Below are positions 46,162-58,845 of a stretch of 64,000 bases of DNA, in pieces; the stretch's first letter is position 1, and each line of letters starts with the position of its first letter. Origin of the DNA: Verpa conica (Eukaryota > Ascomycota > Pezizomycetes > Pezizales > Morchellaceae); NCBI GenBank assembly GCA_033030425.1, contig JAUFSD010000019.1:186001-250000 (forward strand), written 5' to 3'. The position numbers and the translations under genes were made by a program. The notes under the pieces were generated by a model, which saw only the letters and a list, made by a program, of their open reading frames with translations, made no database searches and was not told the DNA's origin.

Positions 46162-48614
46162 TCGCGAGTACGGGCCCCGGTAAATGTGTACTGACATCGG
46201 TATACCTCACGTGGGGAATTACCATAATAGTTTCGGCCTGGTCCTTCTCTTTTTTTCATTGGGCTTATCTAACCCGGTGGTTTGATACTATATATTTCCT
46301 CATACTTCCGTCATACTGTGTCTCTTTACGTGCATGACTGAGTGCAAGTAGGGCAATCGAAGTCAGAATCTACCTAAAAGCGTCCAGCCTACCATACCAT
46401 TAGTAATCTCTTCCTCTTCAGCGCTATTCCGACCCCAGAACTTGCATTGGGATGATAATTATGCAGATCTTAAACCAACGAGTGATAATTTATGATTTGA
46501 TACTAACCGGAGTGCTATATCCCTTGCGTTAGGAGACTATAGCCGCCCATCTCGATCTCATATACCCCTTTTCTTCCCATTTCGTGACTATCAGCCCCCC
46601 TTGCTTCAGCTCTTACGAGTTTAACTATTCCCTCAGACCAGTTTCTTACATCTCTTTACGTGTCCTCAAGTCCCTAACAAGCTTTTTAACCACTAGTGCC
46701 CACACTGTCCTTCCTATCTCCGGCATCTCCATAATGAAGGTTAGGGAGGTTCGTTCGGCTACCGAACTAAGTGCTCCCCCCCCCAAAAACAGCTACATCG
46801 TAATATTAACCAAGTGAAACATGATGAACAAAATGTCTTACCCAAAAAACCGACAAAAGTTGATATTTTTTTTTCCTTTCCATATTCATTCTTTTTTTCA
46901 ACATTCCAGAATAACTATAATCACCCCCCACTATTCTAAAAAAACCTCGGGTAGTGCTTTTTTTATTTTTATTTCCGGCGAGTTCGCAAGAATACGGCAT
47001 GGTCTTACCTGCGGGCCGCGGGGTTGGGTTTCGGATGTCATGCATTGGCCCATCGCTCTGCCCCCCCCCCGTCATTGGGGATTTTTTGCTTCTTTTTTTA
47101 CCTTACCCACCATACAAAAACTCCAATCTAGACCTCACCGGAACGACCGACCGACCACGAAGTCGTCGTCTACTGGGTTGCGGTGCAGACTAAAATAACT
47201 AATTTTGGCATATATGTGAATTGTGTCATGTATTATCACTCGTGTTTTTTTTTTTTGAAGAGACATGTGTACGGGGGTTGACTAATGCAAGACTTGTGTC
47301 CTATTGGGGGGTTGGAGGATTTACAAGATCGGCAATAGTAGAGGGCGATGACGACAAGTACGAGGGCGGTAGATACACCATATCATGAGTGACTTTCGGG
47401 GTACATGCAAAAACTCGAACCTTACCCTCTTTGTAGTATCATGATGTTTTTCTACACGAGTTAGTATCTACTTTATCTCGTTTTCGTTTCACATAATGAT
47501 TATCATCAATTAGGGTGGTTATTAGTCTACTCGACTCACTCATTCTCCCCCCCCCTTTTTTTACTCATGTCAAAATATCTCCCGTCTACTAATTTCCCTC
47601 CTCCCCTCCTCCTCTCCGGAATTCCCGCGCGCTATGGGGGGGGTAGTATTCCCCGTTCCGGAAAACTTCGGTTCTAACTCTGCCCGGAGAAATCATGCTC
47701 CGAACCAGCCACATTTTTAATTGTCAGGGATCACGGTGACGCCAAGAACCCGTTGCAGCATGACCCACTCCCCGGGGCGATATCGCACTTTCGGCTTCCC
47801 ACTCAGAACTAGGCAGGTGCCGTCTAGGGGCCGGCTCACCGGGGTCGAAGGAAGGGTGAGAAGTGAGAAGTGAGTTTTTTTTTTTTTTTTTTTCCTCCTT
47901 TCGAAACCGGGCAGTGTACTATACTTTTTTTTTTTTTTTTTCTTTCTTCTTTTCTTCTTCCAACTCTTGCCTTTTTTTAGTATTTATTATTGCTTTTGCT
48001 TTGAAGCAAGGAATGAAGGGGGAAGGTTTATTGATTCGGGTTCCGAGAAATAATATCGTGGAAAGACATTCCCGCACAAAAGTGCCACATAAAAAAATAA
48101 AAATCCCGTGAGAGAGAGAGGGAATGAACAACACAATTTCCCCCCCTAGCTCCTCATCACCCCCCTTGTTCCCACTTCACTTTCCCTTCTCCCAACCGAA
48201 ATCCATAACTTCTACTCTCACTCAGTTTTTCTTACAATCCTATCATCTATACACGGGACATATCCGGCACCCCACGGACCAACGATGACGCCCGACCCCC
48301 CTAACCGCGGCTCTCCGTCTTACGATCGGCTGCTTATCATATCACATCATTACACTGTAGAGGAAATCCCATTTCCCGAAGAAAGAGAACACCCCACGTG
48401 GTTTTTTTTTTTCTTCTTCACTTGCCTTGCCTTGTTGTAGACAACCCGAGGTGCGGGTTTGTTCCAATTGGCGTGATTGATGGTGACTTGATAGAACGAG
48501 CGTGCCACATTGTTATTGGGGAGAAGGGGGGGCCGCAGAACGAACCGGGGGGGGTAGCTTTATGGTGTGGCAGCGGGAACGAAGCTATGGGCGAAGTAGA
48601 AAGGGAATGTTGAG

Positions 48615-48638
48615 AAATAATAATAATAATAATAATAA
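48615..48638. repeat. AAT trinucleotide microsatellite
   Basis: About eight AAT units in the gene-free region. Confidence 0.9.
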
Positions 48639-49664
48639 AATTAGTAACGGTCGGCCCGGTGATTCCGAGTACCCGACGGGCGACTTGCGGGAAGGCCACG
48701 TGAAAAATAAAAATAAAAAAATAAAAAAATAATAAATAAAAAAAAAGAGTAGCCTTGTAAGTGCATTTATGAATTAGTAATTTTAATCAATCCCGAATGA
48801 CGTTTATTTCTCTATCTTACGCCTAGCCTTTCCCCTTTTTTTTTTTCTGTTGCGAGCTCGGGAATGGAATGGAGCGTGGAATGCAAATAGCCGGACCGGG
48901 AAATTCGTTGTCGCTCTCGGTGTGCGCAAAAGGGAAAGGGAAAGAAAAACAAAAACAAAAAAAACCAAAGGAAGGGGGAGGTGTGGAATGATGCGTTCGT
49001 TCCCTGTGGGATACCGGCGCGAAAATGAGAGTGCGGGCGGGGCGGTTGTTGCCTTGTGGTTTTTCTCTCTCTCCCTATGGGCACGCCTGGTTGTACCTTG
49101 AATTCCTTTCGGGATCTTTTTGTTTCTAGAGCGTGCGACGGGAGATGAAAAAAATAAAAAAAAAAGTTTTTGTTTTTTTTGTTATTCTTTTAAAACTTTA
49201 ATTTTTTTTTTTTTTTAGGGACACTCGTTTTAGTAGTAAATTGTTTAGTGTCCCCAATGTCTCCGGCGTCCTTTTTTTTTGTTTATTTAATTTACTCTCC
49301 TTCGCCACGCAACGCGCAGAGCCGAGTTGAGAGTCAAGTCCCAGGCATACCTTCTCGGAGTCCCCTCCGGGCATCCATTCGCTCACCGGGTCAAGTCACT
49401 GCCGTGTTAACCCCCCCCCGCAACTCCCTATCATTTACTTTTACTGTGGTTGATTTGCTTTGCTTTGCTTGGTTGCTCGCTTGATAATCCACCTACTTAC
49501 CATATATCTTGTATACTCCGGTTTTATCTAGCGCCGGGACAACTCGACACCGGCAGCTGTCCCGACCCGAGGTTGTACCGTTTATCCACCCATCCATCCC
49601 CATCCATCTAGCCTGATAACGTGTTCACGAGAAGTAGATAGGTTAACTCGGGTTGCTGCGTCTC

Positions 49665-49682
49665 GGGGGGGGGGGGGGGGGG
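49665..49682. repeat. 18-nt G homopolymer
   Basis: An uninterrupted run of 18 G, prone to length errors in sequencing. Confidence 0.9.
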
Positions 49683-50552
49683 AGAGGGATGGGGAGAGGC
49701 AAAGAGCCGGCATGAATCAGTTATTTCCCGTGAACGGCGGAGGTACAAACGAAGGGGGGGGGTGGTGCAGCACAAACGAGGATGAGAGGGGGGAGGATAG
49801 TAGTTTGATGGGTGAGTTATCGTGTTCCCGATGACGATGTATGGTATGATGTTATGCGTGTACGCGTATCACTAGGAAACAAGACACAGGCCAGAGTAAT
49901 AACCAAAAAAACAATCCCCCTCCCCAAAAAGAGAATCAAATATTAAAATTATCAAAATAAAAATAAATAAAGAAAGGGCAAGAAAGGAAGGAAATAAAAT
50001 CTCCGAGAAGGGATCCGGCCGACATTACATGACATGGCAGGAAAGGAAGGAAGGGGGGAGGGAAATGCAATGCGCGGCGGCATATGTGAGAGTCAAACAA
50101 TAAGATGGGAGACACCGATTTGCGTGCGGCGGACGGAAACGCAGCTGCGCTCCACTCCCTATCTGGCTGCTTTTGTTACGGTGCAGTCGTGGTCGGGATG
50201 ATGGTCGCCGGGTAGAGAGAGAGAGTAGTACAAGGGTGGGATCAGAACAATAAGATGATTATTTTTTTCTTCTTTCCCGCCGGATGGTATGTGGACTCCG
50301 AGTTATGGAGAGATATCCAGGCTGGAACACCAGAGTTTCCAATTCCGGGGTCGAGTGATGGGGGGAGTGTGTTGTGGGGCGTTACAATACCGCGCTATGC
50401 GGTTTTAATTATTGGGGATTCAGGTCATTTTGTTTATCAGTACATGTAGGCATGTAGTGGGCAAACAATAGGCGAGTTAGGGATTGTTTGCATTTGTATC
50501 ATGTGTGGCTATGAATAGAAGGTGTCTCTGTCGTCTTTGATCTTCCGGAGGG

Positions 50553-50630
50553 CGGCAGCAGGAGCAGGAGCAGGAGCAGGAGCAGCAGGAGGAGCAGCGG
50601 CAGCAGCAGCAGCAGCAGAGCAAGCAAGCA
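50553..50630. repeat. CAG/GGAGCA triplet-rich tract
   Basis: Imperfect repeats of GCAGGA, GGAGCA and GCAGCA, giving open frames on several strands with poly-Ala, poly-Ser/Cys or poly-Gln-like products. It is probably non-coding promoter sequence. Confidence 0.85.
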
Positions 50631-51419
50631 GATAGCGAATACAATGGGGCAGCAGTAAATGAGAGAGGGGGTGAATATCGTGGTAACATATCCCTTTCCT
50701 CCCTCGGCTGTCTACGCAGAGAGCAGCCAAGGCCTGTTCCGTCGAGTTCCTGCTGGTCAGGAAGAGAGAGTCTTGACCGGCACGCAGTTCCCTTGACTGC
50801 TCCCGTCCGCCCGCTCCGGCGTGTCCCAATTAGTTTGTTTCTCCGAGTGGATGACAGCTCCGCCTGTGGGGGGGGAGGCTGCAATGGTTGGCTGGGAAGG
50901 GTTGGACAGGCGGCGGAGGGCGAGGGAGGATATAGCCGATGCTGGCAACCGAAGTGGTGCGAGGCGACGAGTTGAGGAGGGCTCAGCAAGCCGAAATGCC
51001 GACATCCCCGAGAAGGAGGGCAGGCACAGCCAGAGGAGGAGTCGCCGAGGGTGACAAAGGGCAAACAGGTAGTTGAAGGATATTATTTGATTTTGTTATA
51101 CGTAGGATATATAGAATATTAGTAGAGGGAGAGAAGTATAGTGTCCGGAGAGTGCATCTTGAGAGAAGTTTACTCATGTATACATAGAGATGATAGAGAA
51201 CAGAGAAGAGTACAGCAGACTGATATTCACCCGGAGGTAAGGAGAAAGGGATTAAAGACAATATCCAAAGCCTTACATCGTACAGTACAGGCAGATCTCC
51301 ATACGCGTAACTCTCAGGAAGGCAGCAGGCAGAAGGTTGACTTCTCCGCGTAACAACTTGCCGACCCAAAACCGGAGGCGTCCTCCGTATGCGTCCGCCT
51401 GACCTTCTAGCAACCACCG

Positions 51420-51620
51420 ACATCTCCGTGTCGTCCCCTTCCCTTCCCTTTACTCCTACCCCCCCCCTCTCTACCCTTCACCTCCTCCTCCTCCTCCTCT
51501 CCCTCCTCCCATTCCATTCCTCTAACGTATCCTCTTCTCCCATTACCCTCCTTCTCCTGCTCCTCTCCTCTCCTCCTCCTCTTCCGTCTCTTCTCCATCA
51601 TCATAATACTCACCCATCAA
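51420..51620 (+). promoter_or_regulatory. Pyrimidine-rich (CT) promoter or leader tract
   Basis: A block of C/T runs, including several CTC and CCT repeats, lies some 330-530 bp upstream of the ATG at 51948. CT-rich blocks are common in fungal core promoters, usually just upstream of transcription starts. The role is inferred from composition and position only. Confidence 0.5.
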
Positions 51621-51947
51621 TCATCCGCTACTGCTAGTACTTTTCTTGCTCTTCCGTCATCACCCATCATCACTCAACACCGGCCCGACGCTGGAACCCG
51701 CCGAAAAAATAGATCCAACGCCTGTTTCAAAAATAGGCGAGCAAAAGGTATAGCCCTAGAGCCATCTCTTAAAAGCCCGTCTCCGCGCACTTCCCTTAGC
51801 CCCGTTTGTGACTGGCGATCTCGCTCCTAATATTCTTTACTAAAGTCCCTCCCCCGATAGATTCCCACAAACAACCCCAAAGCAGTACCACTGGAGACAG
51901 CAGCTGCAAAACCGTTGTCGTGCGACCGAACTCCCAATCGAAACACG

Positions 51948-54900
51948 ATGCGGTCGTCGATAGCTTGCGTTCGGTGTCGCCGTTCAAAGGTGAAATGTGT
52001 CAACACTGGCCCGAATACCACTTGTCGTGCCTGTGAAGCTAGCAACAGGGAATGCACCTACCCCCCTCCTGTGGTGAGCGGCGCCCCAAGAATCCCGTCC
52101 GGAAACCCGGCTGTGAGGACTGGCGGTACTGCTGCTGGCAGAGACATTGCGCCAGGTGGAGGTGGGGGCGGTGGATCGTCGCACCATGGGGGCGCTACCG
52201 GTGATCGCTCGGAGGTTCGTTCAGAGGCCCGACTGTCTGCTTGTGGTGGTGCCTAAAATTGACTTTATGCGCAGGCTCCGAAGAAACCGAAACCCAAGAA
52301 GCCTGCACCAGCCGGGAGTGCCATTCCAAGTCCGGCAAGCTACCAAGGCCCCAAAGCATTCAAGGATGCTCTAGACGCTCCGATATTGACCCCTGCTTTA
52401 TGGGCCCAAATTGTATGTTGTCTTTGTTTACACTCGGGCAATTTTGGTTGTCGCTGACTCTAAAAATGTCTTAGTTTGAGGCGTTTCAATTGCACCACTC
52501 GCCTACGCTTCCCTTTCTCCACCCCCCAACGTTCCTCTCACGCCTCCGTGTGGCTACAAACTCGGTCCCCAGCAATGGCGGCTCAAGTTCTACTTCACCG
52601 CCGGCGCCTGAGAAGGGTCATTCCCCACTACTACTGCTAGGACTTTTGACTTTAGCGGCTCGTCATGTACCTAGCCTGGTTTCGCATCACTCGCCAGCGT
52701 TAACATCCCCAGCTGCTGTTTCTGATTTCTATTCTTCCGCGCTAAAATATCGGCTTCATAATGACGACGACACCAGTCATAATACACCAGGCGAGAGTGG
52801 TGGGGCATTTGCAACCCCTTCACTAGAAAAGACCCAAGCGATCCTTATGCTAGCTGTGCACGAGTGGGGAATGTGCCGAGGCTCTGAGGCGTACGTTTGG
52901 CTAGGAATCGCCATCCGGATGGGAGGTGTCTTGGGACTGAGTTGGGATGACGTTGAGGAGGATGCTTCTGTTTGGGCGAATCCTTTTATCACTCTCTCAT
53001 TGGCCGGAAACAAAGACAACGGCGAGGCAAGCCCCTCCGCAAAGAGGAGAAAGTTGGATCCTACTAGACCTGCTAGCGGGGGAGGTGGCAAGGCTTCTGG
53101 CAAAGAATTTATCGAGAAGGAAGTAAGGAGGAGGACTTTTTGGGCGCTTTTCATGCTTGATAGGTGTTTAAGTTCTGGTCGGTTTAGGCCTAGCGGGATT
53201 TCACTCACTGAGGCTGCTCGAGTCCAATTGCCTTGCGAAGAGAGGGGCTTTCTGTTTGGCGAGGGTGTTAGGACTGGGTACCTGTCTATTGATGGGTTTG
53301 ACAAGAAAGAAGAGAGGAATGGCGGTGATAACAAGTTGAGTCGTTGGGAAGTGGGTGAAGATGAGGGTATTTTGGCAAGGGTTGTCAGGATTACCGAGAT
53401 CTGGGGAAGGGTGCAAGACTGGGCTTGCGCGGGCGGAAGAAGGTACAATTTACCAATCTATCTCGTTCACCTTCATGACTGACATTTGATTAGACAGGAA
53501 AAGCACCCGCCCTGGTCGCCCCATTCTAAATTTTACCAACTTTCACAGTTGCTTGACGGATTTCATTCGTCCCTTCCTAGACATCTCCATTTTTCTCCGC
53601 AGACACTATCTGCGCACATGTCTTCGCGCACCTCAAGCGCATATGCTGTCATGCACATTACATACTTCCTTTGCCTTGTTATCATGCATCGGGAATACAT
53701 TCCGTTTCTTCCTTTGCGTATTAATAGACCACAGGGTCCCCTTGATCCACCAGTGTTTCCACCGGAAGACCCTAAAACCGAAACCGAAGGCCTTGAGTCG
53801 GGAACGACGATATCTGATTGGTGGGACGAATCTGCTAAGGAAATCTTCAGATGTGCTCGAGGAATCATGCAAATTGTGAACGGCCTTGAGGAATGGAATA
53901 GTTCTGTTGAGACACCTGCTGTGGGATTCGCAGTTTATATGGTCGGTGTCTCTGGAGTCTACGCCTGGAGCTTTCCATGGATGGATCAAGCAGGTTACAT
54001 CACTGGAAGTATTCCAGCCGAAGCCAGCAACTCTGGTGATGACGAAGATGAGGAAATGGAGGGAAGCCGTACTAGCAAAAGCGCTGAAGGCACCGGTTTA
54101 GAAGCCAGGAAGGCTGTTGAATTGATTACTAGGATGAAGGGAAGCTGGAAAATGGCGGAGGGGTGGTTTTTGACCTTGGGCAGGATGAGGAAATACTTTC
54201 AAAATGTCAGAGGTGAGTATGTGCGCCTTCATGGGGGCAGCGCCAGTGGCAGCGAAGGCGGCCAAACACCAGCTTCCATCGAGAAGCCTGAAGCCGCTGT
54301 TGCTCGAAGATTGAAGGACGGGCTTGGGGGTGGTTTTGAAGAGTATAAACGCTTCGAGCAGCTCTTTCACGATTTTGGTGGTATGGCGGAAGAGAATACC
54401 CCCTCGCGTGACGCCTTCAACACCCCACCTCCGAAGCGCTCTGCACTTGATCACGAGCCCGAAATCAAACACGAGGGTGGTGTTGGGGTGAAACGTGAGG
54501 GCGATGTTGAGGCACTTCTCCTTGCAGCTGAAGGTGCCGGAGGTTCGGGTGTGGATCGATGGATGGCTATCAACACTCCTCGCCAACAACAGCAGCAGGA
54601 ACAGCAGGCAGCACACCCCCAGTCGTCACCGCACCGTGGGCCAGACCAGGCTGTTCACAATGACGGGTACCTGGCAAGCTTAGCAACGTACGCAGCCGGT
54701 CAGCAACCAATGCCCCCTACCGGGGCTACAAACAACACAGCTCCACAAGGCGCTCCAGTTACAACCACGACCCCCAAAATAGCCAATGCTCCGTTTCCAC
54801 CAGGTCAGAATCAGGTTTCACCACCAGGTTCCTCACCAGCGATTGCTGCTGGGGCACAGCCACAGCAAACTCCAGCCCAGCAATACAAAGAAGGAAGTGA

Positions 54901-55060
54901 AAGAAAACGGATGCTTGAACATGAGCAGCTGCAAAGAGAGCTTGACAAAGGGGAAAGATGTGGTGGAGGCGCAGAAGACCTCGCAGTTTTTGTGAATGGC
55001 CGAGGGTTGGATGAATGGGGTGATGAGTCTGGATGGATGGGCAGAATTTGGGAGAAATAA
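51948..55060 (+). CDS. Zn2Cys6 fungal transcription factor, 979 aa
   Basis: Four exons, join(51948..52214,52275..52412,52475..53442,53494..55060). It starts at once with the zinc cluster: SIACVRCRRSKVKC then CRACEASNREC, i.e. C-x2-C-x6-C-x8-C-x2-C-x6-C. Gly-rich and Lys/Pro-rich linkers follow, then the fungal_trans middle region (FEAFQLHHSPTLPFLHPPTF, ILMLAVHEWGMCRGSEAYVW, GIAIRMGGVLGLSWDD, EVRRRTFWALFMLDRCLSSG). The C-terminal third is Gln/Pro/Ser-rich and looks disordered, with a QQQQQEQQ tract and a short charged helix (ERKRMLEHEQLQRELDK), possibly the activation part. Introns of 60, 62 and 51 bp join the blocks in frame; the last acceptor is TTGATTAG. An upstream in-frame TTG is not a plausible start. 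The family is clear, but I cannot assign the regulated pathway. Confidence 0.92.
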
Positions 55061-56607
55061 GGTTTTCGGGGAATTAGGACTTTCTTGTTGGACAGGTCAA
55101 TTGGGATCTGGTACCATGCGCTAGCGAATTTGTATGATATGCTGTTTTAAAAACTAGTCAATTGGGGTGGTGGTGGTTGGTGTTGTATATACTCTTCCTG
55201 ATTCTATTTTTTTTGGTTCTGGCTCTAGGGACGGGAAGACTTGGGTTTTCATTGGACTTCATTTCGAAAATTTTGTATTATTATATCATTTGGGGGTTTG
55301 TACGAGGTTTTTTCCCTCCAGGTTGTACGATGGGTTTTCTTATTATCAGGGGTTCTCCTGATAAATCTTATGTTCTTTTTTCCCAAGTCAAGTGTAAAGT
55401 TAACCAAGTCGCGGGTGCGCTAGGTTAGGTGGGGTGATCAAAACATTTCCAGATTCTTGCCCTGTGGGCCCTGGATCAACAAGATCTACAGGTACTGAGT
55501 GAAGTGTCGGTAACTATTCCCCTCCAGTCAACGTACAACGGGATTAACTCCGGGCCGTGCGGGACGATGACGCACTAGTGATCATTGACACTAGATTAGT
55601 GAGCTTAAAGGGACAGGCGGATACGGGCTGAAAATACGTGTCGTGACGGGGCCGAGTCATCACTTATGACCCACGTCATTGAGATAAGGATCTGGACTAG
55701 ATAAGCGATGGGGGTGGGGACACCGTCATAATTCGTTATCGGCCTAGTGGGGGTGTATTAGCCTCCGAGGGATAGTCGGTAAAGGGGAGGTGGTGATATA
55801 ATTACTTGTTACTAATAGAGGTTTGGTTAGGGTCCGTGTTTTGGTGTTTTATTAAGCCACGGGGGGTATTGTTTATGGATTCACTGGGGGGTTGTCTCAT
55901 CGATGAGGTCGGTGATGCTTTTATGTGGGATCTATAACTTTTGGGATTAGTACTCACTTAACGAGGAGAAAAACTCTAGTATGATCACATTACTGAGGGG
56001 GGGAAATACTAGTAGGATCATCAATTCATGATTAATTCATTCATTCATTCACTGGTAGGATCATGGTATGTCACTCGGCAAAACACGCGCAGCAAAATAA
56101 ATACTAGAAAGCACCTTGCGAGACGAATATGTATATCTCGGATGTATGGTTGTATACTGTACTCCCACTATCAAAGTGCTATAGTACATATTGGGTACTA
56201 TAAGATATGTATAAGTGGCGTTTGTACCAGCTACTGTCTAAATACCCACGGCTCGTGAAGACAATAGAACCAGGCAGTGATAATACCCGAGATTTTCATA
56301 GTTAGAAAAATAGTAGCCATAAAAGAAACAGAAAAGCTATTAACTATACCACTAGTTTGTGATTTTTTAATAAGTTATTAACTAATATGAGTAATCCCAG
56401 TTCAGAAAAAGATAACTACTACTAAAAGCGTGAAGCAAGTAGAGTACTAGACTAGACTAGGATACACATCACATATACCCCCCCCCCCCCAATTAATCAA
56501 ACAAGCACCCAACCTACCCACAAACAAACCTAGGCAGAGACCCAATCCCCCGGTCACAGATTATACAGTTCCCGGTAGAAATTATTGCAGAATTGTGGCG
56601 TGCAAGA
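55061..56607. other. Intergenic, 3' flank of zinc-cluster gene
   Basis: T/G-rich sequence after the stop, probably 3' UTR, then G-rich and AT-rich stretches with a short TTCA repeat near 56036-56049. No gene recognised. Confidence 0.55.
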
Positions 56608-56615
56608 TCAATGAC

Positions 56616-57095
56616 TAGTGTGGTCCACGAGGCCGCTCGAGGCGAGGTAGGGGGGGGGTGGTCTCGAGGTGTCTCGGCTTTGTAGGCCTCTGGCTTTAGC
56701 TCGCCTTGGGAATCAGGAGTCTGGCCTCGAGGTACCTCGGGGGGGGGGACCTTGACACATGGAACTATTTTTAGTAATAATTAAAAAAAAAAGCTATTAA
56801 ATAATGGTCAATAGTGGTCAATCCATATGAGGTTGGGCTCCTCCAGGCGTATGTAGTATCAAACTAACATTCTATTGCTTGCACCTGTACTTTCACAAAT
56901 ATTGTGACAATTATAGTGGGAATAGCTAACTTATACTTCTACTAGAGCCTGTGATATTTTTTTAATAATCTATTATTACTTACCTCGAGCCACCTCGGCT
57001 TCGTGGCCCCCCCCCCCCCTCCCTGACCTTGCCCCTCCTCGAGGCAGATACCACAAGGCGAGGCCCCGAGATTCTCGGCCTCGTGGACCACACTA
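56616..57095. mobile_element. hAT-type MITE with 8-bp target duplication
   Basis: 480 bp bounded by perfect 20-bp inverted repeats starting TAGTGTGGTCCACGAGGC (56616-56635 and 57076-57095). Both sides carry the same 8-bp direct repeat TCAATGAC (56608-56615 and 57096-57103). An 8-bp duplication with a TAGNG-type terminus is the signature of the hAT superfamily. The subterminal parts are GC-rich with repeated CCTCGAGG-like motifs and C/G runs; the centre is AT-rich. There is no transposase frame, so it is non-autonomous. Confidence 0.93.
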
Positions 57096-57582
57096 TCAAT
57101 GACCTTGATTTGGCCCTCCTTGGTTCTCGGCGAAGATTCCAGCGTCAGTATTAATGTATTTATTTATGCCGCACCGGGTGTAGAGTACTTATAGTAACAG
57201 GGGGGGGGGGGGGTTGATAGTACAGTTTCTGGTAGAATTATTGATTATGAGCAGTCAATAACTTTACAAAATCCAAGAAATTAATACCATCCGCCCTACA
57301 ATTCAATCCAATCCAATCCCCTCAGCCCAGCCTTAGCTCCAATATAACCCCCCTCCCCTCCCCTTCCCCCGCCTTATCCCCCCCCCACTCTGCGCCTTAT
57401 TCCACAAATATAGTACAAAACACACAATACCAGCCTCCCCTAATTAAACCCTCCTCCTCATACTACTACTAAGCCTTGCGTACCCCTCTCCTCCTCCAAA
57501 ATTGATTATCGTACTTTCAGGCTACCCCACAATAGATAGATATTCACATGGCATATGCATATCATAGCGCCTTGTACGCGCA

Positions 57583-57602
57583 TGCCTGCCTGCCTGCCTG
57601 CC
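57583..57602. repeat. CTGC tetranucleotide repeat
   Basis: About five units of TGCC/CTGC. Confidence 0.9.
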
Positions 57603-58671
57603 TTACTATTAGTTAGGCGGCCAATGATACAAAGTCACGTGGTAGGTAACTTTTCGATCGATTCCCTGCCTAGAGGGTTTAGAAGAGGGCCTTTGATCAT
57701 CGGTAAGGGTACTGATTATAGTTAGTTGATTAGTTAGTGTAGTTATATCGATTCGTGTCATATAGTACTTCTAGCCTTTGTTTTTGTTTTTTTAAATGTA
57801 GATTTTCTTTTTTAAATAAACTAATTTGCCATACTTAACACTCTCTCTCCCTCTCCCCAAACGGATAATAGTACAGTAAAAAGATAATAGTACATGACCC
57901 TTAAGAAGAAAAAAACTCCCTAGAAAGAAAAACTCCATGGAGCCCGTTTGAAAAAAAAAGGATATTGAAGACTCCCCCCGACCCGTTCCAACCGGAGATG
58001 TATCCGAAACTCCCGCCGAAATAAAGCAAGAAAGGAAAGGGAAAAAAGTCCCCCAATAAAACAAGACAACCCCACCAAAGACAACCCCAAAGAAAACCAA
58101 AAAAAAAGTAACCAACAAAAAAGAAAACCTCACTCCAGATAGAAAGTTGAAAAAAAGACACCCCTTTGGTAAGCCCAATAAATGTGGTGTCGTCCTCCGT
58201 TGCCACGTCGGGTTAGATCCCGGCACCCGACGCACGGTCCAGCAAATGAGGCCAGGGGGGGGTTGTAGGATGTAGATGATCAGTGGGTTTTGAGCCGAGC
58301 CGAATCCGTTTTTTCTATGACTCCCACGCGCGTGGTCATGCCGCGCGCCGCGTGACTCCGCGAGCCCGACAGCCACGTCGAAGGAGGCGCGTCCACCGGT
58401 ACAGTACGCGACCGGTCGTAGGGAGGCGGCGAGGGAGGGAGGGGAAAAGCACAAAAAAAACACCATTGGTGTGTCCCTCTCGGAGAGCTTGTAATGGAGG
58501 ATGTTGTGAATAGCGAAGAGAGAGAGAGAGAGAAGAGGGCAAGGTAGGTAGAAAAGCTGTAGTCGGTATCGTATTCGTTGAATTCGTGAACGTTCGAATG
58601 GTGAGGTATTTTACATTCACACGGTCGCTGCTCAAGAAAAGGAAAGGAAATAAAAATAAAAAAAGTCGCTT

Positions 58672-58696
58672 GCCGACCGACCGACCGACCGACCGA
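58672..58696. repeat. CCGA tetranucleotide repeat
   Basis: About six CCGA units in the probable downstream flank of the small minus-strand gene. Confidence 0.9.
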
Positions 58697-58845
58697 ATAA
58701 CCTCTTTTTTCTCTTTCTCTCTTTTCACCAAATTGCCACACAAAAACTCTCTCTCGCTCTTGTTTATCCAATATCATTCCCGGTCAATCCTCATCCACAC
58801 CGAAGGAGTGCTTCTTTTTTTCATGCGTAGAAAAGTCGAGTTTTG

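Larger units (their letters stand above)
44925..51947. other. 7-kb region without a recognised gene, rich in simple sequence
   Basis: It contains a small inverted repeat (46029-46161), poly-T/poly-A tracts from about 46860 to 49220, an (AAT)n run, an 18-G run (49665-49682), a CAG-rich tract (50553-50630) and a pyrimidine-rich block just before the next gene. The longest open frames (50477-51064, minus) are products of the triplet tract. Part of it is probably promoter and 5' leader of the large zinc-cluster gene. Confidence 0.55.
57104..58845. other. Intergenic, low-complexity
   Basis: It contains G and C runs, a CTGC tetranucleotide run (57583-57602), A-rich and GA-rich tracts, and a CCGA repeat (58672-58696). 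The 224-codon minus frame at 57792-58466 is dominated by Phe/Leu from T-rich tracts and I do not call it. Confidence 0.55.

Noticed and set aside
50477..51064. 195-codon minus-strand frame
   Set aside because: It is generated by the CAG-rich tract, with a Ser/Cys/Pro low-complexity product and no leader or domain.
30664..56050. Identical TTCATTCATTCATTCA-type segments near 30664 and 56036
   Set aside because: They are short TTCA microsatellites with a shared few-base flank; there is no evidence for a dispersed element.
57792..58466. 224-codon minus-strand frame
   Set aside because: It is rich in Phe/Leu/Gly from T-rich and G-rich tracts, has no domain, and low-complexity DNA runs throughout.
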